From: Takakia lepidozioides
Lineage: Eukaryota > Streptophyta > Takakiopsida > Takakiales > Takakiaceae
Reading direction: 5' to 3'
DNA length: 64,000 nt
NCBI GenBank assembly: GCA_030704615.1
Contig: CM060732.1
Span: 63,281,053 to 63,345,052 of the forward strand
Both the position numbers and the translations under genes were made by a program. Shown in pieces: positions 31,401-44,100 of the stretch. Under the pieces are notes generated by a model. That model was not told the DNA's origin and searched no databases. It saw only the letters and a program-made list of their open reading frames with translations. The first letter of the stretch is position 1; every line of letters starts with the position of its first letter.

Positions 31401-34400
31401 GTTTTGTTTCCTCTCTCATGTTTTTTTCCATTTTGTCCCTCAAGCTCTTTGAGCTTTCCGCGGACGTTATAAAGTATCACTTCATTTCATTTCATTTCAT
31501 TTCTCATCCCCTGTCCCGGGCCCTCATGGCCCCTGTGGATGCTACAAAGTTCCTTTCTTTCGCAAAGGACTCTCCGTTGCTTCCCTAACGCCAAAAAATA
31601 TGGAGGGGTGGAAATTCCGTCCAATAGGATCGCAATAGACGCATCAGAAGAGAACTAATGAAATTCACATCAGGTGGCAATGAAAACCAGCCACTCTAAC
31701 AGCAAAACTGCAGTTCTATCGGGAGACATTATTGGGGCTCCGTGACAGTAGAATCTTGTGGCCCAATTACCTCTCTGCAGCTCCATCTCCCTCTCTTCTG
31801 AGGGCATTGGGGAGGTTCAGGGTCGGCTCCCACGGTCTGCAGATAGAGACTGGTAGGTGGGAAAGCCTGCAAGGTGAGGACCGCCTATGCCCCACTTGCG
31901 CTGGGAACAACAGGTAAACAAAAGTGAAGAACATTTCTTCTTATACAGCCCTTCCTATTATGAGATCCACGGGAGATTCAACTGTCTATTCTGGGAGACC
32001 AATCTCTCATGGAGGTCTTCCATTACGAGGATCATATATGCTTTGGCAGCTTACCTGCATGCAGCATTGACTCTTAGACAATCCCTAGAGCAATAGTTGG
32101 GGTACTTGTGGCCCCTCCCTTTCTTGTTTCTTGCTTCCTCTTGTCCCATAAGCTCTCTGAGCTTCCTCGGACATTATAAAGTACACCATTTCATTTCATG
32201 TCTTTCTCATAAATTGCTATCTTACAATAAACTGTGTCAAACAAAACCATAAATATACCTGCGATCAAACTCCAATTCTTTCATTCGGGAGTTACGCTCC
32301 ACTTCATCAAGTGCTTGCGCTTTCTCCTTGAGATGCAGCTCCAAGTTGGCCACTTTCTTGGCATCTTGCCGCTGCTTTTCCTTCACTTCCACAAACTTAT
32401 CCAAATATTTTCGCAGTATCACCTTTGCCTCCTGTGGGGCAACCATCTCTAGCTGTGTACTCATGCCCTCCCTGCATCCACACTAGTCCAAGATCAGTAA
32501 GGAGAGAGAGAAGAGTGTTGTAGTCATTGACATGCATTGACAAGCTAGGTTCTAGGTTTGAATTGCATGTGTGGTGGGTGCTTTGAACCCACGACCGCTT
32601 GCAAGGCGACCTTTAGTCTTCGAAAAGCATGACAGTGTGACTGAATTGTCATTGGACTATGGCACAATGTAAAAGGGGGTCACTCAGTCAAGCGGTCGCC
32701 TAATGTGTAGGTGCCTGGGGGGTTTAAAATCCTTGCGGGAGGTTGGTTACGGCCATCGGAAGGTGTCCACCTTTCTGAAGACTTCAATTTCACTTCTCAT
32801 AAAATCCATGGGTTTATTCTGGCTTTTGCACTGAGTACGAGATTGATTCCAGCACTGCTCCTCTTGCAACAGATTTGCAGTCATCCTGGCATGTGGAAAG
32901 GCCACACTCAAGAGGAAATGAAATGAAATGAAATAGTGCTTTATAACGTCCGCGGAAAGCTCATAGAGCTTATGGGACAAAATGGAAAGAAAAACATGAG
33001 AGAAAACAGGAAACCAGAGTCAAAGATAAGAACTATTGTTCGAGTGACTGTCTAAGGGTGAATGCCTCGTGCAGGTAGGCTGCCAAGCATTTCTGATCGT
33101 CATAGTGAAATGAAATGAAATGAAATGAAATGGTGCTTTATAACGTCCACGGAAAGCTCATAGAGCTTATGGGACAAAATGGAAGAAAACATGAGAGAGG
33201 AACAAATCCAGAAACCAAGAATCACAATTAATGTTCTAGCGATTGTCTAAGGGTGAAGGCCTCGTGCAGGTAGGCTGCCAAGCATTTTTTATCCTCATAG
33301 TGGAAGACATCAGTGAGAGTTTGGGTTCCACTGAATAAACAGTGGAATCTCCCACGGATCTCGTAGTATAGAGGGCAGTAGAAGAAGAAGTGTTCTTCAG
33401 TTTCAATTTCCTGGCTGCGCCCTATGCAAGCTGGACATAGGCGGTCCTCCCGTTGCAGGTTTTCCCATCTGCCAGTCTCTATCCGTAGGTTGTGGGAACC
33501 CACCCTGAACCGCCCCAATGCCCTCAGGAGGGAAGGAGATAAGGATACTGAAAGGTAATTTGGTCTCAAGATTCTATCATCGCGGAGCACCAAGAATGTC
33601 TCTCGATAGAAGTGGAGTTTTGTCGTGAGATTGGGTAGCTTCCAAGTTCTCTTGACATGTAATTCCATAAGCTCTCTCCTAATGAGTCTGAAAGAAAGGA
33701 AACTTTAGTATCCATTCAAAAGCGTATGCAACAGAGGTAAAGAAAGTAGTGGGGCCCCCAACAACCAGGCATCACAACTAGAAAACTACAGTTTAACTTC
33801 GAGTGGTTTCCTAATGTGGAGAAAGAAGAAACCAAGTTCATGACATTCGAGAGCCAATGGAACGAAGTGAACAACAGGAAGACCACATAAAAGACTCCCA
33901 ACATCCCGTGCCTCAAAGAAATATAGAAATTTACAACGCCTACAGGATGCCTGGAGGGCCTATGGGACATATGGAAAGGGAGAATTGTGGTTTGATCGAG
34001 TAATCTGAGGACATACTTGGTGCTAACACCTTCTTGGATTTCACGCTCGTGTTCGGCTATGGACAGGGTCATGTACTCTGCCTGTGCATCCAGAGCCTCA
34101 ATCCGCTCATCCAAATCTCCAAATAGAGACTCCTCTCCCTGTGTTAGCAACTTGTGTGGTTTTTGACGGCATTCGAAGGCTATGCAAGCTTGCTTCTCAT
34201 GTTCACATTGTTCCCTCATTGCCAAGACCTGTCCAAAGAATGTAACCATATCAGAATCAGTACTTACAGATCTGACTAGGAGCTAAAGATAAGAAACAGC
34301 AAGAGCAATGACTCAGCTAAAAACCTCCTATATTCACTTAGTCCCCCAGTCAGGTTTCTGGAAATGGTCCATTGTTACAATGAGACACATTTAACAAATC

Positions 34401-35105
34401 CTGAACCATCTAGATAATTCATTGACAGTGAGCACTTCCAATATTGTTTCTCAAAAAGTGCAGCATGATCAAACTCTGCCTCCAACTCATGAAGAGCGCA
34501 GTTAACTACCAATATGGTCAATACGGCTTACAAATTGTAGCCTCCAAAACCACTCTCTTGAGGGCAGATCACAAGTCTCAAGCCACTGGTCAGAGACTTA
34601 CTGTTGTTTGCTGCGATGCTAGAATTGCTTACAAATAGATCTCAACTTTGTGCCTTCCTCTACCACTCTGATACCAGTGAGATGAAAGTCTTTGTATTAG
34701 CTGAAGGCACTACTTTTAAGGTGCAGTAACATAGCCCAGAGGACCAATTACTGTATCTCTTCTATTTTGCACAATTAAATGCCGGGGTTATGTCCTACAA
34801 AGGAAGTTTGCAAGTCGCTCATCAATCAACAGTAATCAAGGCAAGCAAAAGAGGAAAGACTTGAGATTCTTAAGTTAAACCTCTCCAAGCAGTTCAGTCG
34901 CTACAGCAATTTTCCCAAGGGATTTTGCTTCCTCAGCTTTGCTCTGCTTATAGGGGATCTCTTTCTCTAGCTTCTGGATAAATGCCGTCTTTTTCTCCAA
35001 TTCTTGTGCTATGTCATTGACTGCACGCGCATGCTTCAGCTCCAACTTTGACCTCTCATTCAAACAATCGTCCTTCTCTGACAAGATCTCTTCCTTTTTA
35101 GCCTC
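28493..35105 (-). CDS. Kinesin exons 20-26: distal coiled coil and tail
   Basis: Exons (minus): 34,881-35,105; 34,017-34,228; 32,259-32,471; 31,015-31,069; 29,774 to about 30,030; 28,953-29,069; 28,493-28,657. Phases fit for 20-23 and 25-26; the 5' edge of exon 24 is ambiguous (acceptors CTAAG or CCAAAG keep phase 0). Segments include [97 protein letters not shown] and [11 protein letters not shown]. The C-terminus is short and ends SREDASNHH. This part is the one duplicated as copy A. Confidence 0.82.
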
Positions 35106-38100
35106 CTGGTGCGGGTTTTGGAAAATGTCAGTTGGAAACCTAGTAGAAATACTGGGTAAAAATAAAACCAAGTATATCAGGACAACAGGGCAGCTCAATT
35201 TTAAGCCTCTGGTTTCAGGCTTCTTGCTGACAATTGAAGAGATATATCCCAAACTGCCGTACACAGAATGGGGCACTCTTCCAACTCATGTAGATTGCAT
35301 GATAAGAAACTATCTGTCGACACTCGACACATCAGATCATTCAAACAATGGATAGATCTAAGAGACGGCTACACAGCCTGAGGCTCGAGCCTCAGAGGAC
35401 ATATTCTTATGATTATCCAAACGAATATTGGAGTACTCTCATCAAAATATTACTTCCTAGATAATTTTCCTTACGACCAAGAGAAGAAGACGGCTGGACA
35501 GCCTGAGGTTCATGCCTTGGAGGCCATACCCGTATGTTTATCCACCTGAATATTGGAGTACTCTGTCAAAATATTACTTCCTAGATAATTTTCCAACCAA
35601 GCTAAGTTTTTTAACATCACAGAGGGCCCATGTGACACTATATAAGAACGTAGTAGAATCACTGAAACCAAAGAACAAATCAAACCCCAAGCATTGCACA
35701 GAATGAAGTGAAATGAAATGAAATGGTACTTCATAACGAATGAATGAATGGAAGCTGAAAGAGCTTCTGGGACAAAAGAAAGTGCGAGACAAAACAATGT
35801 GGGGCCCTCATCAAGTAGCCAAGAAAGAACTCTTTTAACATCAAGAGTTCTCTAAAATGTCGAGCCTTATGTAGATATGCTGCCAGGCATCCCTGGTCCT
35901 TGCAATGAAAGACCCAGTGAGGGATTGGCTGTCTTGGGAAGCATGATACAAGGAAGACAAAGATGAGAAGAAAGAAGGAAATTACTTCCATAGGAGGCCC
36001 AACGGCCCACGGGACAAAGTAGAACTACAAAAGGAGACATCAAGAAGAAATGAAATGAAATGGTACTTTATAAGAATGTACTCATAAGACTTTGCTGTAG
36101 CCTTGTGGCCATTGACCCCCCCCCCCAACTTTGAGCGGAACACAAAGGGACAGAAACTACCTTTGTCAGGGGCTGACACCGGTAGTATGACTTAACTTGA
36201 AACACCCATTGAACCAAGTTTTCCAGATATCCTCTGGAAATCCCTTCACACAAACATCAATCTGCTGTGCATGTGAGTTGCCCAATAACTAGACCCACAA
36301 AAGCGCCTGGGCTTTTGGCTCTGCCACGAGATTTTCGAAGTTGGTGAGCCACAGGAACAATTCCCTTGATGAATTTGAAGAGGGTGTCTCTCTGGTGAGA
36401 GTACCCAGGACACTGCATCAGGAAGTGGATATTGTCTTCAGGTTGCCCACACAAAGGGCACTTACAATTCCCCTTTCCTCTCTGCGTCTGTTTGCTGTTC
36501 AAAGGTAGGCTACCCGCCCTGAGTTTGAATTTAAGTCTAGTGCCGAGAGTGGGTAAAACCCTTGAGGTCATCTATGATGGCCTCACCCATAACACAGACT
36601 GGAAACAGGTTCAGGGAAGTTTTTTGCCTAACTTTATTTTCATCAGACAATTTGCTGGCAACAGACAGGCTTTGGAAACTTCAGCATCCAAGTCACAATT
36701 ATCCAGCAGGGCTTGCCGACTTAGATTCAGATGCTTGAAAATCTCTTCTACCCTCTTCCACCAGGGCTTAGCCTGTTTGACAGGGCGCTCCTGCTTCCAA
36801 GATATAGAGTCGATTAACTTAGGATATATGGTATTAGTCATACGTTGCAGCTGACCCACCATCAGACATTGAATTCATCACATCGACAGCTTAAGGGAGG
36901 AATGCCAAACTCACCCCGAACAGCCACATTAGCTGTTTTGGAGCATGCTGACATGCACTCCTTGGGCACCCCCACTTGAATGAATTCTAGAGACTTAGCC
37001 TGGTTGGAGTTATCATCCCACACAGCAGATGCGTACTCCAAGGTAGGCCTAATACCGCAGCAAAGCATGGTTTTTTTTCTACTTCAGTGGAAAAATTTAG
37101 TGAGACCCAACGCTTTATAAGAGTAAGAGCAAAAGAAAAAAGTGCTATAATGTTCACGGGAAGGTCAAAAGCTGATGACATAAAGTAAAGTATGATCCAA
37201 GGGTGAAAAGGAAAAAAAGGAAGAATCAAAGTTTTGAATGCACACAGATCACCCTGAGGGCTCAATGGACAAGACAGAACAACAAGAGATGAACATTAAA
37301 ATACACCAAACGTTGCCCGGAGAAAGACAGAAAGACAGAAAGGAAATGAGAATAGAAGACTGAAATGAGATGGTACTTTATAATGTCCGTGAGAAGAGCT
37401 CATGGCACAAGAGGAAGGAAAATACAAGAAAGAGAGGGGCCACAAACCCCAAAAGAAATTAAAGCTCAAGGGATCATCTAAGAGCCAACGCTCCATGCAG
37501 GTAAGCTGCCAAGCATTTCTGATCCTTGTAATGTAAGACCTCCATGAGAGATTGAATATCCCAAAATAGACAATTGAATCTCCCACGGACCTCTTAGTAT
37601 AAAGTGCAGTCAAACAAGAAATGTTCTTCACTCTCAATTTCCCTGTAGTTTCCCATGCAAGCAGGGCATAGTCGGTCTTCACATTCAAGATTTTCCCACC
37701 TACCAGACAGAAACAAACAGAAAAGAGAGGGACAAGAGAATGAAATTTACTGCGTCTATGGAACCACTGAAAACAAACGAAGTGACGCACCTGTTTGTCT
37801 TTTAAGGCCCGAGCCTCCTTCATCTTCAGAAGCTTGTCAATCTCCAGGTCAAGAATGGCCTCCATCCGTTCCACATTGTTCACCATGCTACCCGGTGATG
37901 GCATCTCAGATAATGAAGTTAGCATCATCAGTCCCCTTTTAGAAGTACTTTTGAGGGAGTGGTCATAAGCTAGGCTTCGCTCACGATTGCTTATTTTAGG
38001 ACCTCCGACATCTGAATCCAGCATGCCAAGCTCCTTCAGCTTTTTATTGGCCACAGCTCGTTCTTCATTCTTTCTCCTTACCACAAGGCGTTGCTTCTGG

Positions 38101-41100
38101 TTCTCAATCTGCCATCATAGTCACACTTGTTTTACTGATTATTCAGGAATTGTAACTAGAAGACTTGGGTGCGCAACCTGAATGGCAGAGGCACTTGTTT
38201 TCCTATGGTACTGATTTACTTCAAAAATGTCTAGCAACCACACCTGCAAACATGGGACTCCTCATGCACCTGGCTTGCCTAAACCACACTTAACTAGACA
38301 ACAGCATTTGCTGTGGGTACAAAATGTCAGCCAGAGACCGGAAAGAAGTGAAATGATACTTTATAACATTCGATCAAAGCTCAAAAAGCTTATGGGACAA
38401 GAGAAAGCATGAACAAGAAAGAGAGTGGGGCAACCAGTAAGCAGCCCAATGACAACTATTGATCAAGGGATGTCTAGGATTTAATGCTTTGTGCAGATAT
38501 GCTGCCAGGATTTCTGATCCCCATAGTAGAACACCTCAGAGAGATTGGCTATCTGGGAATAGACAATAGTATCTCCATTGGTGTAGTAGAAAGGACGGTG
38601 AAAGAAGAAATGTTCTTCAGAAATGAAATGAAATGAAATGGTACTTTATAACGTCCGTGGAAAGCTCAACGAGCTTATGGACAAAAGGAAACAAGAAAAC
38701 GAGAAAGAGAATAAAGACAAAGAGTGAAGCCAGATGCAGCCCAAAAGCAACTACTGCACAGGGATTGCCTAAGCGTCAAAGCTTCGTGCAGATAAGCTGC
38801 CAAGAATTTCTGATCCTCATAGTGGAAGATAGAAAGAAATAATCATGATAATGCCCTGTGGAAAGCCCCAAGAGCTTATGGGACAGTATGCATACAATTC
38901 TTGTACCATACCTCAAGATCACGCACTCTCTTAAGTTGGTTTTCAGATTCACGCTTGAGAGTGGCCATGCTCTTCTGATGGATATCATGTTGGTCGTCAT
39001 ATTTCTCAGTTGTTTCCTTTATCTTCTTTTTCAGTGAATCCTGCTGTGCTCGCATCCGAGTGATTTCATGATGTAGCTGTTGCACCTGCCCAACCAGTGC
39101 CTAGCATTCAGATACTTACACTCTTACATCGACTAAGTCTATGTGCTTGAAAAGAGCAGGCCATCAAGAAGATATTGCTATCTGTCAAAAACACCCAATT
39201 TGCTTGCATCATTGGCTATAGCCTACCAGGTAAGAAACTCAATCTATAACAGGGGTTATTGACTTACAATGGGAGTCTGCCTGCAAAGAAAGGGTGAACT
39301 TTCTTCATCACCATGAAAGTTGCACATGATTAACAGTCAACGAATTTACAGTCAAGTGATGACTCCTAAGACTTGATAAATCTTTGAATACATTTTGAGC
39401 TACTGAGGCATACCTTAACATCGGATTTTGCCTTTTGACGCTCCAGACGTTGGGACTCCTGCTCCCACCGCTGCTTTTTGAGCGCTATCAACTGGCCTGT
39501 AATTTTCTTCACTTTCTCTTCATACTGTTCACGTAACCGTTTCTTCTCCTCGACCCCCCGGACAACATTTTTGTCAATAGCATCTAGCTCCTTCTTCAAT
39601 GCTTCAACCTCGTCCTCTTTCCGTCTCATCTGTGGCACATTGATGACAAGGCAAAGGAACAATGGGCATTGTTTACATAACATCAAAGCTCTACCATCAC
39701 CACAGTAGCAAAAGTTGTGTGAATCTTTCCCTGCAAACCTGCTATCACACCATACCTTCTAAAGTTCACTGCTAGAACTAAGTTTCTTGTACCAGTCAAA
39801 AAATTCAAGTCTTCAATGGATTCCAAAATATTTATTAACTTCTTTTAGCGCATGGAGACATGCATATGCGACGCAGATTATGATAAAGGATGAAGGTAAT
39901 AAAGTGTGAACCTCTGCTTCAAGCTCAAGCATGCGGGATTCATACTGCTGTGTCAAGTGCTTGGCCTCAGATTCATTGCGAGCAAGCTCCTGGATCAGCT
40001 CCTCCTTCTGTTGTATGCTGAATGCCAGCTCATGCAGTTGCTTATCCATCACCTGTGTGCCCCACAGTGCTTCCCAACCCACACATCAACACAAAGTTAA
40101 GAGAACCCCAATCAGGGAGTTTATAAACAAGCCTTGACCCATTGGACTCCAGCAAAATACCAATAAATCCCTGCAGCAGTTTTGTTCACACTGTAAAAAC
40201 TAGATCACAGCAAGTTTTTGGCCTACACTCAAAGCACCTAAGGCCCACTTCTGTCCCTGGGCTTGTTTACAGTAATTGGGTAACTAGAGAGGATGGACAA
40301 CAACATAAATGGATAACGACAAGCTCTGGTTCAAATTGCCAGAGAACCTGTTTACTCCGTTTGAACTCTCGCGTTTGAAAGCGCACATCTTCTTCTAAAC
40401 GCAATTTTTGTTCTTCGATGGCCTTCTTCTCGGAGAGCAGCCTCTCCTTTTCCTCCTCTTCTGCCTGTTGATAGCCATCCATATGGAAAGAGTAAGAACT
40501 TTTTTCAAAAATGTTGAAGAGCCTGCTAGCTAGAATCCCTAAAACTTCAGCCATCTACCAAATTAACTCATCAAATGGAGGGGATTCCCAAATTCTTCTC
40601 TCATTGGGATTTCTCAAGATTTACATATGTATAAAAAGGGCTGGTCTCTAAAGGCAAAACTAATGATACAGAACTGATTTATAGAACCTATTTACAGCAG
40701 GAGCCTTGCCCTCATATGTATAATATTGTACTTTGTATTGGAAAATGGCCTGACCTAGCAAAACCACTTTATCCGTCTGTAAGCCTGTCTAGAATCTCTC
40801 TGGCCTTCTGTGGATATGGATTATATATATATATATATATATAGTTCCCCTTCAGTGTATTAAAACAAAGTAAGATCTAGGCTCAGAAAAAGGGACCTTC
40901 ATCCTCTCTGTCAGCTCCTCAAGGCGTGTCTGGCCATCAGTATCAAAGCCTGCCATCAAAGCTGCATCTCCACCTTCGCTCATGTCACATCTCGACTGTC
41001 ATTTTGCCAACATGTGTGTGAAAACACTTCCATCCCAGCTTATAGTTTTGGAAGAAATTAGGTAGCATGGAGCAGGGAGCGATCAAGACTCCAGATTTTT

Positions 41101-44100
41101 GGGTGTAAGAGAGAGGCGGAAGACATGTTGATTGACTCTCTCGTGTGAACATGTACAGTTCCTGTGGGGGTTACTGGCCTCACTCACAACAATTTTACCC
41201 AGCTCTTGCACAGCCAACAACAAACTGTTTAGAAAGTTGAGAGTTCATTAAACGACTGTCATTGACAAGATACTGAAAAATGAGGAGAAATGAAATGAAA
41301 TGGTACTTTATAGCGAAAGAAAGGTAAGGAAAGATTTCAAAAAATCCAAGGAAGCTCAAAGAGCTTATGGGACAAAACCCAAGAATGCTGCGGTATTTCT
41401 GGTCCTTGTAATGAAAGACCTCAGTGAGAGATTGGCTGTCCCAGAATAAGCCAAAGAATTGACTCCGGATCTCGTAGTAGAGGACAGTGAAAGAAGAAAT
41501 ATTCCTAATTCTCTGGCACAAACTGGGCACAAGCAGTCAGCGTCCTCCAGGTTGTCCCCTCTACCAGTCTGTATCCGCCCAGCCTGAATCTTCCCAATGC
41601 CTGTAGAAGAGATAGAGATAGAGTTGCAGTTGGGCTGTCAAATTCTACTGACACGGAGGAAGGGGTATGCCTCTTTGTGGAGCTGCGGCATTGTTGTAAG
41701 AAAGTCAGAAAGAAAGCAAGATAGACAGGAACTTAACAAACCAGATTAGAAGAGAAATTCATTACAAGATCTGCTCATTAGTCCCAGTAGTCTCATGGCT
41801 AGACCTGCAGCAAAAGACAGATATACATAAACTTTATACGTCCACGGACGAGCCCTGAGGTCCCATGGGACAGTAAAACCACATCAAGAGACTCACATGC
41901 TGACCAGGAAACACAGTTACTCATGCAGGTAAGCAAACATGTTTGGTCCTCGAGACACCATCCTACCGGGGACCCTGAAGGCCCATGGGATTGGAGTAGG
42001 AAACTTGAAACCCTCAGCGCAGAGAACTAGGGGATAGGGAAGAAAAAGTAAAGCTCGTGATACCTCATCAATGGCATCAGTGCACTCGCCAAGATCATTA
42101 GAGACCTCTGGCTTCAACCTTGATTTGAAGCCAGGCACACTGGCACCGTTAATGATGGTAGCATCCGGGCGTCCAGACTGCCAAGCTTCTAGTGACAACC
42201 GAAGCATGGCCAACTCATCTTCCTTGGCAAAGGCCTCCTGAGACATTCTTGCAATAATTGTAGCATCTTTCTCCGCCTTTTGCAACAAGGCCTCTTTCTC
42301 GTTTGCCAAATCTCTTGCCAGCTTCTTCAGGGCCTTGATCTCCTTCATCTGTACACATAACCACCATATGATGCTTCATACATGGGCACTGTCTGCCCAC
42401 GTGTCATTGGTTTCTACCTGCGTCAGCAGTTGTCCTACACAGGAGAACAGAAAACAGTGCCAACAGCAAACAGAAGAAGGAAGCGGGTAGGAGAAACTAA
42501 GAAGATAATGAACTCCTAACACGACATAGATAGTGCACTCATAACATTGTGCTGTCAATCGCAAACACGCAGACTATCATCTTTCATCATGTGTGGACTC
42601 CCTACTGACTACATCAGCTCACAACAGTGGATGTGAATCACATATAATACTATGCTTGAATTCATGGTCATATCGTCAGACAAATCTTTGAACAGAGTTT
42701 TGGAAGGTTGACAACCAGTCAAACAGACAGGCATATTAATCTCAGCTGCTCATCCTTGACAACTCAACTGCATACTCAAATATACAAGATATGTCAAGAG
42801 TCACCTTCTCAGCAAAAATACGCTCATCTCTTGCAAGATCTTCAGTAGCTTCCTTGAGGGCCTCATCTTTTCCTTTTACATCAATTTCCTTGACTGCAAG
42901 ACACTCTTCCAACACACGAATCGTGCGTAGATGTTGGTTTATTATGTTCCGTGTGCCTCTACTGGTCCTCCCAGAGAGACAATTGATTCCCTGCATTGAG
43001 AGCCCATCAAGTATCTCAGAGAGGGGTGAACTAGAGCCAGCATAGCGTAGCAGCCATGCCTCGTACCACAAAGAAATCAACCTGAGCCCCAGCAGGGAGT
43101 GGAATCGCCAACTTGATAAAAATACGTTTCACCTACAACAGCCTCTCAAGTAAATTCACAGAGCTTGACTAGAAGCCTAAGGGAAATTGTGATGATTTGA
43201 CCAACCCTGGTATCTGCCTTTGCCGGGGACAGTAGAAAGTCCCTCACAGTTGCGACAGCTTGGCTATCATCAGGCTGAGACTTGGGCCTCCCATTTGAGA
43301 CACCACATTTCTCTCGTGTACTTCCTCTGTCTGTGAGTAGATTCAAATCTTTCTGCAAAGTCCCTCTTCTTGGAGCCGCATCAGCACTAGCAGGTCTGTC
43401 AATACTACACGGTGAAAGTGAGTGCGTCCCAGATCCATTACTCTCCCCGTCGATCTCCCCCATAACCCTTGTAGTCATATCCAGTAAATAGATCTTAGCC
43501 GTCGTGTTGATGTCTTTACAACCTTCCCATTGGGGAACAACTTGCATTAGTGACAACATCTCCGCATTGACCTCATCCAATTTCATCTGCAGGGAGTACG
43601 TACATTGGCTAGTCAAAGTAGGGCCTCTGACAGGCACAAAAAGAGTACTACCACTGTCATCTGTAGTATAAGCTATAAGACATGTGATTACTTTCAAAGG
43701 GAGACGCCTGTGGACCCAGGTTGCATCTGTCTCTGTAACACATGGCTCTTGAGCTTCTTGAGCATGGTGATGCGGGCTTTGTTTGTACTTCAGCTTTGCT
43801 TTCTCTCACGAAGATCATGCTGGGATATGCTCTGTCTCCTACGGACTATAATGGGCATCAGTTTGCACTGAACAGAGACTCGTCATATCTTTGTCTCAGA
43901 ATCTGGAGGAGAGAAAGAGGAAGACAGGTGGGGTAGGGATGGACAAAAACAGCTGAATGAGGACCACCAAAGTAGAGAAAACTGTGTGTGACGGGCATTG
44001 TATGACCTGATAGTGGTCACGCTCAGTGCGCAGCTCCAACATGTCCTCTTGCAGCTTGCTAACCAAAGAGCGTGACACCTGCATCCCTCTCCAGCACACA

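Larger units (their letters stand above)
27885..34358 (-). repeat. Copy B: segmental-duplication partner of 1-6114
   Basis: Direct-orientation duplicate of copy A, about 27.9 kb away. Copy B holds the intact kinesin 3' exons 21-26 and is therefore taken as the parental copy. It carries LINE sequence at 32,918-33,692 that copy A lacks, and lacks the insertion found in copy A at 639-965. Confidence 0.85.

Noticed and set aside
33228-33668. 146-codon ORF as a host gene
   Set aside because: It is the C-terminal zinc-knuckle part of the LINE, also present at 45,063-45,986 and 4,180-4,599.
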